A DNA stretch of 64,000 bases. It comes from Harmonia axyridis. Taxonomy: Eukaryota; Arthropoda; Insecta; Coleoptera; Coccinellidae. Positions 47,201 through 59,100 of this stretch are shown here, one piece after another. The position numbers and the translations under genes were made by a program. The notes below the pieces were generated by a model. The model worked only from the letters and a program-made list of their open reading frames with translations. It made no database searches and was not told the DNA's origin. Numbering within the stretch: the first letter of the stretch is position 1; every line of letters begins with the position of its first letter. The DNA lies in the NCBI RefSeq assembly GCF_914767665.1, contig NC_059503.1:30690001-30754000 (forward strand), in the 5' to 3' direction.

Positions 47201-50200
47201 CACGAGTTCCATCAAGGTTCCGTCAGCATCTCCCTTATGTCCTCCGCATGCAAGTTTGTACAATAGGCTGCCCTGCAAACTTTCTGGTATATTCCTTTCG
47301 TCGTTTCTGGGGTATTCGGCGTTGAAAGGGGCCAAATCTTTGAGGGTTAAGTCGTCTAGTATGTCGCAATGGTGCAGTCGGGGCCTTTGAGAGTGCCCTC
47401 CGGCCGCCGATGGAGGTCTCAGCTGGATCCAACGTCTTGGGGTGTTAGGTCTTCTACCTAAAGGCGTGCCACTGCGCACTAAAATGCTGTAGTTGGAGGC
47501 TAGAAAAGTGAATTTCATAATCAGTATAGTGTGAAGCCACTATATTAAAAAACTTACCCTTCTTTCCTTCCTTAGAGGTCACTTCTCCGCATTTACATTT
47601 CGGTATCATAGGACCTTTGTGCAATGATTGGCAGTACATCTCCATTCTCTTCCTATTAAATATTCTGCTGTTCCTCCTCAGTTTGAAGTCTTTTGGGGAA
47701 AACCATAAACTGTTGATGAACTTCTTCTCGGGATCCTGCAAAACTCGACGTTAGAACCGTTCGAAAACTGGGAACGACGCAACCTTCTTCTCCTTGGACC
47801 TGTCGTACGCTGGTGGTACTGAGGCGGTCACCACTCTGAATGGATAGCGTTTCCTCAAGCAAGTCTTCATTTGACACCTCAAATTGTGGTCCTGCCTTTC
47901 AGCCTGTTTGATCAAAGCCTTTCCTGAAACAACAGAGTTAGTGTTTAGAAGTGAAATTTTGTGCTACTGTTACTCCTAGTTTTGTTCATCAGATTGAGAA
48001 AGCCGTCGAAGCTGTCAGTCTGTCTTATTTGAAACTCCATGCGCTCGTGAAGGTCTGACACTGCCTTCTTACGGTGGACTTCGGGTACTATTGACCTCAA
48101 GTCAGGGTCTTGGATGGGTGTATGGATTCTTACTGAGCGGGGTCTTTTTGGTCTACCAACAAGGCTTCGGATTAAGGTAGAATTGAAGTATCCATTCATG
48201 ATCTGAAAAAGGACCATTGAAAATCGAAAAGATTGAGTTTGTGGCTTACATTTTGTAGGCTGACGTCTTCCACCACTACTAGATCGCCTATGAGTTTCTT
48301 GCACTGTATGGAAACCTGCTTCATGGGATCAATGGGTTTGACTTCCTCAGCTTTTGGAATCTCCTTGGCCCAGAACATGCTGTCTTCTAGGCTTGAGACG
48401 CTGGAATAACTTGAATCCTCACTGAAATTGCTCTCCAACTTCTTTATCTCTTTTATATCTTTTGGGCCTATAGGGAGGATTTCTATGGTAGGTTGGACAA
48501 GTTTCTTCGATTTTCTCTTTAATTTTGGTTTTATTTTGTTCTTGGGGGTGTCACCCGTGGAGTCTTCAGCGCTCTCTTTCTTGTCAATGTCTATGTAGTT
48601 TGCGTTATCGATTTCTTTTTCAGGTTGAAGGTGTTCTACTTCTTTCAGTTGAGATTTAGGTGTTTTTACTGATGAAAGTGTGGAATATAGAATCACATAA
48701 TTTAATTAGAAATCTTTTTACCTTTTTCCTTGTTGATCGGTTTTGCCGATTTTTTATCCTTAATTTTCTTTTTTTGTTGCTTCCTGAGGGACCTTTCTTG
48801 TCTACGGTTGGCATCAAAGTCCCCAAGTTCACTTTCCGAAACTGCTGGCTCGGCTACATGTTTCTTAGTATTATCGCAAATGTTTTCTTCTTTATTATCT
48901 TTGGAGTCACCCTTGAGCGTTACCGTTATTTGCAGAGTTTCGTCATCCAGCTGTTCTGTGTCCACTTCTTGTATGTTTGGGACAAAATCCCTAGATTTTC
49001 TGAAAGAACTGAAAATCAAAAACGGTTATTATTCTCTATAATATTTCTGAAAATTTGGTTGCTTACTTTTTGATCTCTTTTTCCCCAGGTAGAGAAATTG
49101 TGATGATCTGTTCATTTTCTTCACAGTCATGGATGTTTTCTATTCTCGTGGGGACTAGTGCTTCCATCACTGCATAGTTTGGTTTTTCTTTTCCCACATC
49201 TTGTTTTAATTTACTGTTTCCTGTTTTATCGGAGGCGTTTTGATCTACTTCCTTTTCTTCAGTTGTTTTCACTGACAAATCAACGTTGCTACTAGATATT
49301 GTAGGAGGATTTTTCAGGAACTTACAATCGAAACTCATAGGATCCAGCTTATTCCAACTGGAATCGTTGAATATTTCCTCGTGTAGCTGATCGAAGGAGT
49401 TCTTCTTCGAAACGTCCTGATCTCTTTCTTCAGCTGAAAGAGATTTCCTAATCGTTGTACTCGTTTGGTGGAGTGACCACTTACCTTTGGTTTTTGTAGG
49501 TTTCTTTTTCTTTTCGGAAGTTTCCTGCTTAATCTTTTTCACGTAGGATTCCTTCAATTCCTGAAAAGATTTCGATATCTCGAACTTATCGGATTCTTCG
49601 CCGAAAAGAGCGTTTTCACTGTCTAAGGAAGTCGTAGAGCTTAAACATAGAAAAGAAAAATATTGCAAATATTTTGCAGACAATAGGAAGATCGAACCTC
49701 GTGACAAGTTTAAACTCGTCATGTAGAGTTTGTGCTCCTTCTTCAGATGTTAGCTTGAAACTAGCATCGGAGCTGCCCTGGGAAATGTCGAAATCGCTGG
49801 AAACCAAATTACCCAGTTCCATTACAGCATTATCGATCAGTGCGTCGATGTCGGATAGGCTGTCATTTATTTTAATCCTAGACAGAGGATTCTACGAAAA
49901 AGACTTTTAGATTTAATGAAGATCTATAAGGTTTATATATACCAAAGCTCGCTGCTGTTCGGCTTTACTCCTGGTATTGTTGATCGCCTTTTTATTCAGA
50001 TCTTCAACCTGTTTAAACTGCTTGATAAGTTCTTCGTCCACACATTTCTCCAAATTTTTTTTGCAATCAGATTTTTCTTCAATTTGGCTAACTTCCTTCG
50101 CATCTTTCTTAGTTCTTCGTGGGACGTCTTTGGTTTCTTTCGGGGAGGTCCTGTCTACAATTTTCTTATCCCCTTTGATCTTTGCCGAGCTGTCGGCCCC

Positions 50201-53200
50201 TTCGGATTCGTTCGTTGATGTGAATTCTCCGTTAGATGCTTGTTTTGCCGCTTTAGCCTTTTGCTCGTACGATTTTTGTAATTTATTCTTACTTTTAGGC
50301 TGATCGCAGTGTTTCTCTACACTGCCTACTGTCTCCATAGAATTTCGATCTCCCTTATTCTTCTGATTCATAATCCTTTCGTTAACGCAAGCCATCATGC
50401 GTTCCACCATGCCGAGGTTTTCCACTACCTTTTGGTAGTCTCGTTCAATCTGTCCTAATCTCTTTTTGGCGCAAGCTGGCTCGGTCTTCTCGTCTTCCGC
50501 CACAACCGTCCTCTTCTTAGTCTTAGTCTTAGGCACCTTGATCTTCTCCGAACTCTTTTTGCCTTCGGATGTCTTTACAGTCTCGTTGAAAGATCTCGAT
50601 GTGAGTCTCGGCGTACTGCACTTAGGATCGCTCTTTTTGACTTTAAGGCTCTTAGAGGTGGGCCTTGAGCGGGGTTTCATTCGTTTTGAAAGGGGGGGTA
50701 GGTTGTCATCTTTGGTGTCAGGGTTCTCTAGCACGCTCTGTACGGTAAATATACTGTTCTCGGTATTTCGGTGGAACTCTTTGATTTTCTCGTAGTTCAT
50801 GATGAATATGGCATCTTGCGACAGGCCTGTGACTGTATTAAAGGTTAGGTTTGAACTTATTATTGATTCGACTCGTGATTGCTTATATGTTTAGGATACA
50901 AAGTCATACACAATATAGAAAGTTTTGGATCTCCCAATTATACTATGATATCTCTATAATTAGTCAATTCAACACAAAATATGTGCTATTCTTCCTAATA
51001 TATTGCTTCGTATAGGTATCGGTAGTGCCTTACCGGAACTTGAACAAACGAGTAATTTAACAATTGAAAGTGCTGCAAAGTAATCCGAACGCTGTTATGG
51101 TTTTCAATCCAGATAGGCTGAAATACATTGGAAGTAATGGGGCAATGCACATGGGACGCCTTTAACTATTTTGTACACTCACCAACATATTTATGAGAAC
51201 GCTAACTAGAGCATTGGAGATCATCACAGATCTCACACCTCTTAATCTTTTGATAGGAAGAGTAGCTTAGGAGGCCATTTTAAGACTATCCAGGGAAGGT
51301 ACCGGCCATGAGGAAATTAGGAATCAGAGAGCCTGGTCCTCCCTGACCAATTATATACCATCAGCGAACCTTCCCAATGACGAGATGATTAGGAAAATTA
51401 GCATCGAAGAAAACTCAATAAAATTGGCCAGAATAACAAGGTCTTTTTAGTCTGGGTTTCCGGTCACTCGGGAGTTTAAGGAATGAAGAGGCCTACACAC
51501 TTCCCATAAAAGGAGCAAAAACTCCTTTCATTGTCCCGGAACTTTTCTGTGTTATAGACAAATGAACCTATAAGAAAGAGTTTCAGGAGAAGAAAAAACC
51601 GAAAGAGAAACATTCTGACAGAATCTTCCTGGGTTGAATCATTCCAAAAAGAGACTTCGAAACTTTGATATTACGAGATCCAAGAAGTATCTGGATCTTA
51701 GCAAGAATATACTACACTCCTCCTTGGATTATTCACAGGGCATTGTCGCCTCAGGAAACATCTCCTAAGAATGAGTCTAGATGATGAGTGCAGATTCTGT
51801 GGTGAAGTGAAAGAAACTCCGGATCACCTGGTGACGGAATGTCTCGCCATCAATAGCCAACGCAAAATCTGCTTTGATCAAGAACCTTGTAGAAGTGAGG
51901 AAGTAGCCTCCTTGAAGCCACCCCAGATATTGGAGTTCATCAGAACTCTGGAACTGTAAGGCAAACTATCGATGACGTAATGGCGAGAATAGCTCTGAAT
52001 GGGGGCATAAAAACCATTAGGTCGCAGTGCAACGTTGCGTAATTTCAAATCTACTTGTTGGGATGTGTTTACCTGAAGAATTATATTTTTTTTCATCGCT
52101 ACAATGTAATATGTCTCCCGTTGCACACTTTTCCATGTAATTTCCTGTTCTAATCGTTTTGGTATCGTCGCGTATGGAACCTTTCACTTGCTTGCAGATA
52201 TTGTCAACACAACCTAGACCATCTTGAAGTAGGTCGCTCATTCTACAGTTGAAATTTTTGAGGTTTTCGTTCACTTTACGTTTGAAGGATTCCACTGTAG
52301 TTTTTAGAGGTGCTGTAATTCAGTTTGTTAACATTACGTGTTTAATAGATCGTTTCATTCTTTCACTTACATTTTGTCGATATGTTCTCCATATTTGGGG
52401 AGTCTAATTCGTCGTCGGTGTCTATAATATGACCGGAAAAAGTTTTTTTTTCCTTCTCGTCTATGTCAGGGTCCAAGTACGGTATGTAAGAATACAGAGG
52501 CATTATTTTACCATGTATGGTTTGACTTAAGACAATTAATTTGATTTTTTTTCAATTGATTTTCGTGATTCTATCATTTCTCGTGTCTTCAAATTTTGGT
52601 TGATGATCGAAAGTTTTTTGCATGAATAACCGTTTTTTATTTTACGACAGCTTATGGTTGACGTTCTGGGCTTTCTATTTTTTTTTCTTAAAAACGTCAC
52701 GAGAGTAAAGAGATGTCTTGATCTTTCAAAAATGATTTTTCGACTTTGAACCTTTATGTAAAACTTCTTGCAGATTGGTAATTCTCTATTTGATGAAGAA
52801 GGTGCGAAGATTGTTCCTAACTTAATGGCGAAAGCTAAAAAGAACAACGTGCAGATTCATCTACCAGTAGATTTCATCACTGGGGATAAGTTCGACGAAA
52901 AGGCTCAGGCAAGAACTTTTTTTTGAAAACTTTGCTTTTTGGCTTCATTTCATATTCATGAACTATTCTCAAAACAGTATGAACATTCTTTAGGTTGGCC
53001 AAGCTGATGGAAAGTGTGGAATTCCAGATGGTTGGATGGGTTTGGACGTCGGCCCCAAAACAAACGAATTGTTCAAGGCTCCCATACAAAGAGCAAAAGT
53101 CATTGTTTGGAACGGGTAAGATTTGGTTCATATGAATTGAATTTCTTGTTTAGAGCATAAAAGGCCATAAATTAGTTTTGGTATAGTTTGTTAACCTAAG

Positions 53201-54074
53201 TGATTAAGGAGAAACTTGCTGGTATTATATACAAGGTATATGTATTAGGCAATCCAGAAATCTATCCACAAATTACGGATTATCGGTAATCTGTGAATCT
53301 ATCAAAAATAATGTTCAATATGGCGGGATTGTCATAAAAGTAGATACTGCTATTTTTGTTTATACTATACATGTTTGAATTGTATTTTTAACTTTTTAAG
53401 AGAATAATTTAATCTCAAACTAAACATGAATGCCTATTCCATGCATTAGTTGGCTGTGGATCTCATCATGGCTAAGATAGTGTCAGACTATGTATACCAT
53501 ACATTTTTATGGGGTTAAAACAGCACAAAACCAACTGAAAAAAATCAAGCTGAAAAGTTACAAATCGTCACAACATAAATTATGTTTTTATGACAATAAC
53601 AAGTTGTTGTGCAAACCGAAACCATTAAAAAGTCCGTGATTTGGACTCTTTAATATAAATGCCGCTGTGAAAAGCTTGTATTATGTGTTCTTCTTCTTAT
53701 TGGCTTTTATTCCTTTTAGGCCTGCTGGAGTATTTGAATTTGATAGTTTCGCAAAGGGTACTAAATCTCTCATGGATGAAGTTGTTAAAGCAACACAGAA
53801 AGGATGTATAACTATCATAGGTGAGAGTTCTTTGAAATTTCGGTTAATATGAGCACGCTTAATATATCATACTTGTCATTAAGGTTCAGTTACTCTCACT
53901 GAAGGAATTAAATGAGTTCTAAAAATTTCTATAGGTGGTGGTGATACAGCCACCTGCTGTGCTAAATGGAACACTGAAGACAAGGTGTCTCATGTATCGA
54001 CTGGTGGTGGTGCTAGTCTGGAGCTTCTGGAAGGAAAGGAATTGCCAGGTGTTGCTGCTCTCTCCCCAGCCTAA
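41215..54074 (+). CDS. Pgk: phosphoglycerate kinase, complete gene
   Basis: Nine exons, 41215-41276, 41351-41554, 41609-41874, 41927-42005, 42185-42323, 52774-52908, 52994-53115, 53720-53820 and 53935-54074, join in phase to 415 residues, the length of other insect PGKs. The cytosolic glycolytic enzyme transfers the acyl phosphate of 1,3-bisphosphoglycerate to ADP. Visible landmarks are the N-domain triose site (FMRVDFNVP, SHLGRPDG, ENLRYHVEEEGKG), FGTAHRAHSSMMG, then the C-domain nucleotide site (LGGAKVADKIQLIENLLDKV, GGGMAYTF, GLDVGPKT, WNGPAGVFEFD, GGGDTATCCAKW, STGGGASLELLEG). The start is the first ATG with the conserved N-terminus (MALNKLSIDKVDISGKRI). Intron 5 is 10.45 kb and contains a whole gene on the other strand. 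Intron 6 uses a GC donor. AATAAA at 54181 is the likely poly(A) signal. Confidence 0.97.
42324..43404. other. first kilobase of Pgk intron 5, no other gene
   Basis: AT-rich sequence between the Pgk exon 5 donor and the stop codon of the nested minus-strand gene. It should contain the 3' UTR of that gene. No mobile element was recognised. Confidence 0.4.
43405..52503 (-). CDS. nested antisense gene in Pgk intron 5, about 2,316 residues, function unknown
   Basis: Exons (minus): 52503-52371, 52312-52073, 50826-49943, 49891-49698, 49639-49067, 49008-48722, 48668-48250, 48202-47974, 47923-47784, 47735-47558, 47499-47147, 47095-46360, 46303-46082, 46031-45341, 45284-45035, 44991-44384, 44309-43978, 43886-43405. 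All junctions agree in phase, from MPLYSYIPYLDPDIDE to a TAA, 6,951 nt in total. The product is Lys/Glu/Ser-rich with long disordered or coiled stretches. Short motifs recur: KVFYDFD and KVFYDMD, and TPKTPNFGS and TPKTPLLPKS. There are Cys clusters CKCGE, CTQNDCKFCRF and CSACS. A folded, hydrophobic part lies near residues 1900-2000 (LLKPIAKLILIEIHLLQAIL). The last exon ends with a membrane-like YFYLIFYAFVYF segment. I recognise no family; a cytoskeletal, centrosomal or nuclear scaffold is only a guess. Intron 2 holds a retrotransposon relic. Confidence 0.8.
51280..51959 (+). pseudogene. non-LTR retrotransposon RNase H and C-terminal finger relic
   Basis: Broken frames read KVFLVWVSGHSGV followed by NEEAYTLPIKGAKTPF (end of an RNase H domain), then CRFCGEVKETPDHLVTECLA and ILEFIRTLEL with a stop at 51959. 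Several stops lie between. It occupies intron 2 of the nested gene, so it also lies in Pgk intron 5. It resembles the fragment at 28416-28700. Confidence 0.8.
52909..52993 (+). promoter_or_regulatory. GC-AG intron 6 of Pgk
   Basis: The exon ends CAG and the intron begins GCAAGA. The acceptor is TTTAG before GTTGGCCAAG. The rest of the donor fits the strong consensus known for GC-AG introns (AG/GCAAG). No GT in the vicinity keeps the frame and the conserved protein. Confidence 0.85.
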
Positions 54075-54180
54075 AGTGAAAGTGAATACTAGGCATAAAC
54101 CAAATTTTATGTTATATAAATTATTACTTTTTTGTTCGATTTTATAAAAGATATTTATCATTTCCTGGAAAACAATGTAT

Positions 54181-54186
54181 AATAAA
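54181..54186 (+). terminator. poly(A) signal of Pgk
   Basis: AATAAA stands 107 bases after the Pgk stop codon, with no other such hexamer between them. Confidence 0.7.
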
Positions 54187-54577
54187 GATTAAATTTCATG
54201 TGAAATTTCTCGAAAGTACCTGATAACCAAACCTATAGTATATATATTTTAGCAATAGCATATAGTCACAGATGGCGAATTGGAGATGCTAACTGTACCC
54301 ACCTTGAAAACGCATGGGAAATTCCTAAAGTTTGTGTTGCCAAACCTTTGCTATGTTGTCAATGTACTTATTCATTTTTTTCAATAATTGAGTTTGGTTG
54401 GTTCCAATTCAATATTCATGTTTATCAGCATTTATAAAATATTGATCTTATGAGAATTTGAATGAATCATAAATAATCTTAAAGTATACAATGGAACATT
54501 CAGAAAAGAATCTCGAAATTTGTTTTGAAAGTCCAGCAACAACATTTGATCAGTAAAGTCTTGTCCTTACTAATATA

Positions 54578-55237
54578 CAGGATGGCCATTTGAAAACGAA
54601 ACAGACGAGATTACGGACGAAATAAAGTTTTTCGATAGAAATGCTCGGACAGGTCGATTTCTGTTTCGAGGGGGACAACTTAAGATGTAGGTTACGGACG
54701 CATAGCGCTTCAACCCTTGCTACTACAACCCTCACCCCCAAATTTTGAATAGGGAAGATGGGGTGAGTGATACCTCATTTGAAAGGTATTTTTATACTGA
54801 TTTCAGCACAGTAATTGTTTTTTCATTTTATGCATTAGTTCTCGAAATATTCTTAACTAAGTATTTGAAAATGAAGTAGTGTTTTCATGGCACTTGTAGT
54901 GTTTTGTGAAAAATCGACATTTTGAGCTTCAAAACAACCATGACTGTGGCTTCCTTCCTAACTAACTAACGCATGAATATTTCGAGAACTAATGCATAAA
55001 ATGAAAAAACAATTACTGTGCTGAAATCAGTATAAATATACCTTTAAATTGAGGTATCACTCACCCCATCTTCCCTATTCAAAAATTGGGGGTGGGGGTT
55101 GTAGCAGCAAGGGTTGAAGCGCTATGCGTCCGTAACCTACATCTTAAGTTGTCCCCCTCGAAACAGAAATCGCCCTGTCCGAGCATTTCTATCGAAAAAC
55201 TTTATTTCGTCTGTTTCATTTTCAAATGGCCACCCTG
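54578..55237. mobile_element. TA-flanked fold-back element, copy 1 (complete)
   Basis: The ends CAGGATGGCCATTTGAAAAC and its near complement are inverted, and the arms pair over about 300 bp. TA lies outside both ends (54576-54577, 55238-55239). The centre is at about 54908-54950. A truncated second copy is at 57628-58096. Short frames with LCVRNLHLKLSPSKQKS occur in both arms of both copies and simply reflect the repeat. It lies between the convergent Pgk and vinculin 3' ends. Confidence 0.85.
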
Positions 55238-55239
55238 TA

Positions 55240-56193
55240 TATTGACTGTACCACATACATACCAAAAGCTGGAAAGAGAGCTGGAGTTATATTTTGCAGG
55301 AAACTAAATATAATTTTTCTAGATTAAGACAACTTTTGTGCTATGGTATATTAATTTTATTATTTCAATTACATAAATTTCAATCCAATTACATTTCATT
55401 TGTATAAATAACAAATACATATTAATATTATAAATATAAAAACGGACGAACAACTATCAGAACAAATATAAAAAGCATGTTCCAACAAATATTTTGATCC
55501 TGCTCAAGACATAGCATTTAAAATAGTCTAGATTGTACACTATAATTGGTGTTTTTCACTAAATAGAAATCATCTTTAGTTATGACTCCTCTTTAAAACA
55601 TAATTTGGCACCTATTGCACTTTTTCAGAATATGTAAAGCTTATAAAAATATTTCTATAAAATATAGCAAGGCAAGTTCTAAGTCTCTATGTTTATCTAG
55701 CTTATTATCTCCTTTCGTACATTAAATATATATATATAAAAAATCATCAAAAGTTATTAATAAAAAATATTCCAGTATCAAGATTAGTCAAAAAACAATG
55801 TCACAGATGTTAAAAAATGAAATTAATAAATACTAGTTTGTTACTTCCTTTTTAGCGTTAAAATTACATGTGAACACTTTTGAAAATTTTTGTTGATAAT
55901 TTTTATATTTCATATGTGAAAAATAACTTAATGAAATTATCAAATATTGAACACATTAAACCCGAAATTCTTCTGATACCAATCGAACTAGAGAATATTT
56001 ATTGTTTTTTCAACATTATGGACCTTAATTGATAATTTAACATAAAAATTAAAAAGAATATGATCCTTACATTGAATTCCGCATATATATGTTCAAAAAT
56101 CTTGTGAACGGTTAAAAAAAATGTTAACAATATATGTTTTTGCTTAATATAATGTTCAATTGGTTCGAAAAAGATTTCTCTTATAGTCTTATT
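55240..56193 (-). other. probable vinculin 3' UTR, AT-rich
   Basis: No coding sequence is visible between the fold-back element and the vinculin stop codon. Being directly downstream on the minus strand, it is likely to be 3' UTR. I did not fix a poly(A) site. Confidence 0.4.
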
Positions 56194-59100
56194 TTAAGCA
56201 TAAGCGTACCATGGTTGTCTTCTGACCCATCTTAAACGACCGTGAGTTTGGGCATGAATCTTTACACTTGCTCCCTCAGCAGCCCTCACCGTCTCCTTTA
56301 CACTTTGCATTAGATTCTGTGCATTTCCTTCCAACATTTCTGTGGCTTCTCTATCTTCTTCTGAACCTGTAAATATAAAGGAAATGTAGATGGCTCTACG
56401 CTAATATAAATAATACAGTGGCTATATAGAGTCACCATATTTTTATATATTGATAATCTAACAGTTTATTTATTGTATTGATAATTTAAATAAAATAATA
56501 TACATCTGAGAATTTTGACATAAAAAAATATATAATAAAAAAATTGAAACCTGATTACAATTACGATTAATATGAATAATGAGAGAGCACTTAAGATATA
56601 TTTTATTGGTGTTCCCTTAAAGTTGTAACGGTGTAGCTTTTTCTACCTCTTACAGCTATATGGGAAAACCTGAAAAATATTTGTCTGGTCGTTCACAGAA
56701 TATGTTAGTTTAATTTAATTTTTATGGAGCTTTATCTGAACAGGTGTTGGTGAAATAATTTGTTTTTGAATAAGAACAAGATCTAATTACATCTTGTGTA
56801 ATTATGAAGGTTAGAGGATTTGTGCGAGATTTTGTTGATGTTTTTATACACTATACTCCCATTATCAATAAGAAGTGTAAAAAAACAATGTTTTCAATTG
56901 TTGGAAAGCTATTTATAATAAATAAATTAACTATTTTTATTATAGTCTTTAATGTTTCTCACCTTTGAATGGTATTCCTCTTACTAAGGCATGCAAGAAT
57001 TTATAAGAATTCAATAGTTAATTACAACATAGAGACAATGGAAAGCTATCTTACCTTGTGCACCCAACATTGTAGCTTTAACAGTACTCAGAATCTTCAA
57101 CTGAGTAGCGATCGTTGGTATTCTTTCACATACTTGTAGCAAATTAGTACGAATCCTTTTATCAGTACATTCTCTAGCTAACTGCTTGGCTATTCTGGTG
57201 ACATCGGCGCTAGCATCAGCTATAGCCTTAGCTGTGGCTATCAGTTCCCTCTTGCTCCCTATAAAGAAATTACCATAATTGTAGTTATGAGTGGAGGACA
57301 GTCGTCTTTCCACTGAATTGTTGCAGGCTATTGTGACTCAAAGAAAATAATACAAGTTTAAATGGTCAGAGTTTTAGAGTGTTTGATTGTCTCAGTCTTT
57401 ACTTGTCGGAAATTCATCTTGATGATTAAAAAGTAAAATAACTTATTTCCGCTTTATATATTTATTTTCACAACAATTCTTTCGTCATGATAACATGACT
57501 TCGTCAGGTGAGCATGGTAACTAACTACATATTTGGGATACTGTATCCCAAATATGTAGTTAGTTACCATGCTCACCTGACGAAGTCATGTTATCATGAC
57601 GAAACAATTGTTGTGAAAATAAATATACAGGGTGGCCATTTGAAAACGAAACAGACGAAATAAAGTTTTTCGATAGAAATGCTCGGACAGGTCGATTTCT
57701 GTTTCGAGGGGGACAACTTAAGATGTAGGTTACGGACGCATAGCGCTTCAACCCTTGCTACTACAACCCTCACCCCCAAATTTTGAATAGGGAAGATGGG
57801 GTGAGTGATACCTCATTTGAAAGGTATTTTTATACTGATTTCAGCACAGTAATTGTTTTTTCATTTTATGCATTAGTTCTCGAAATATTCTTAACTAAGT
57901 ATTTGAAAATGAAGTGGTGTTTTCATGGCACTTGTAGTGTTTTGTGAAAAATCGACATTTTGAGCTTCAAAACAACCATGACTGCGTCCGTAACCTACAT
58001 CTTAAGTTGTCCCCCTCGAAACAGAAATCGACCTGTCCGAGCATTTCTATCGAAAAACTTTATTTCGTCTGTAATCTCGTCTGTTTCGTTTTCAAATTTC
58101 AAGCGGAAATAAGTTATTTTACTTTTTAATCATCAAGAGTTTTAGAGGTTTGGTTTTATTGACTCTTAAGAAAGACCTTAAAATTTTTCCATCTGGTGTG
58201 GATGCACTATAAATTCAGTTTATCTCCCACTGAAATCTCTCATATTATAGTTTCATTTGAGATACCCATAAAAATACCCAAAAAATTTGGTCCCACTAGG
58301 CCTACGGGAATCCTTGCTCCGATGTGTGCCAATTTGGCCTACTTCTTCAATTCCTGAGAAGCCTGAATGACTTGGTATCCATGTAAGTTTAAGTTTATAT
58401 CCAGACCAAGGGTCTCCCAACAATTCCAACTGATTTCAATGTATAGCAGTTGGATTCAGGTGCTGTTGAAGCAGAATAATTATCACTAAAAATTTTGATT
58501 TTATTGCCCGCCTTTCTATAGCCAGTGCCCAGCAGTTCTAATGGCAATGTAATATTGTTTTCTATATGCTCACTCAGTGATGACTTGTTGATTTTGGCTT
58601 CATTTTGCGGTACCGAAATCTATATATTAAAGTCATTCTAAAGTTGTCAGGAGCAATGCTAATCAAGCAATAATTTGTATTCGTTACCTTTGTCATCGTT
58701 GTGAACCAGTTCTGACAACCTGGCCATAAGAACCGCCATTCTTCTGGCTCCACCAATAAGTTCGTTATCTTTAGCAGACCACTGTCTCACCTCTCTATGT
58801 AGGTTATGCGCTGCAACCTGAAATCAAGATCGAAGTTTCAATTTAATTGAATTGATGAATCTAACAGTTTGAGCATCACCATTATTGGTTGACTGGAACT
58901 GGGAGCGTTCTTGAAAACATCGTCTTCATCATCAGTTTCAGGAGGTGGTGGACGAACTGGAGCTCCATCGCTGGGAAGAGGTGGCCTTGGAGGTGCCTCA
59001 TCTATCAAGAGAGATATTTTTGAGAATATATAAAATATAAGAAACGTGAATTCTTGAAATGTTAAAATCATCATATTGAGAATGAAGCAAACATCTTATG

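Larger units (their letters stand above)
57418..58136. mobile_element. palindromic Penelope-like terminus with two hammerhead cores, interrupted by a fold-back element
   Basis: 57457-57627 is a 171 bp palindrome centred at 57542. The outer sequence (TAATCATCAAG, AAGCGGAAATAAG) continues the inverted match on the far side of the element at 57628-58096, to about 58136. Each arm carries CTGACGA, a perfect GTCATG/CATGAC stem, then GAAA, which is the conserved hammerhead ribozyme core seen in Penelope-like elements. It lies in a vinculin intron. No protein-coding part is attached. Confidence 0.6.

Noticed and set aside
48660..50795. Plus-strand frames of 100-137 codons in Pgk intron 5
   Set aside because: They are antisense shadows of the nested gene's Lys/Glu-rich exons, which have consistent splice phases on the minus strand.
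54550..58129. Four frames sharing LCVRNLHLKLSPSKQKS (near 54.6, 55.1, 57.6 and 58.0 kb)
   Set aside because: They arise from the arms of the TA-flanked fold-back element, which is present four times as arms; no splice sites or promoter context support a gene.
57369..58148. AGAGTTTTAGAG on both sides of the palindrome as a target-site duplication
   Set aside because: The copies are not directly at the ends of the inverted arms and the flanking similarity continues, so a duplication cannot be claimed.
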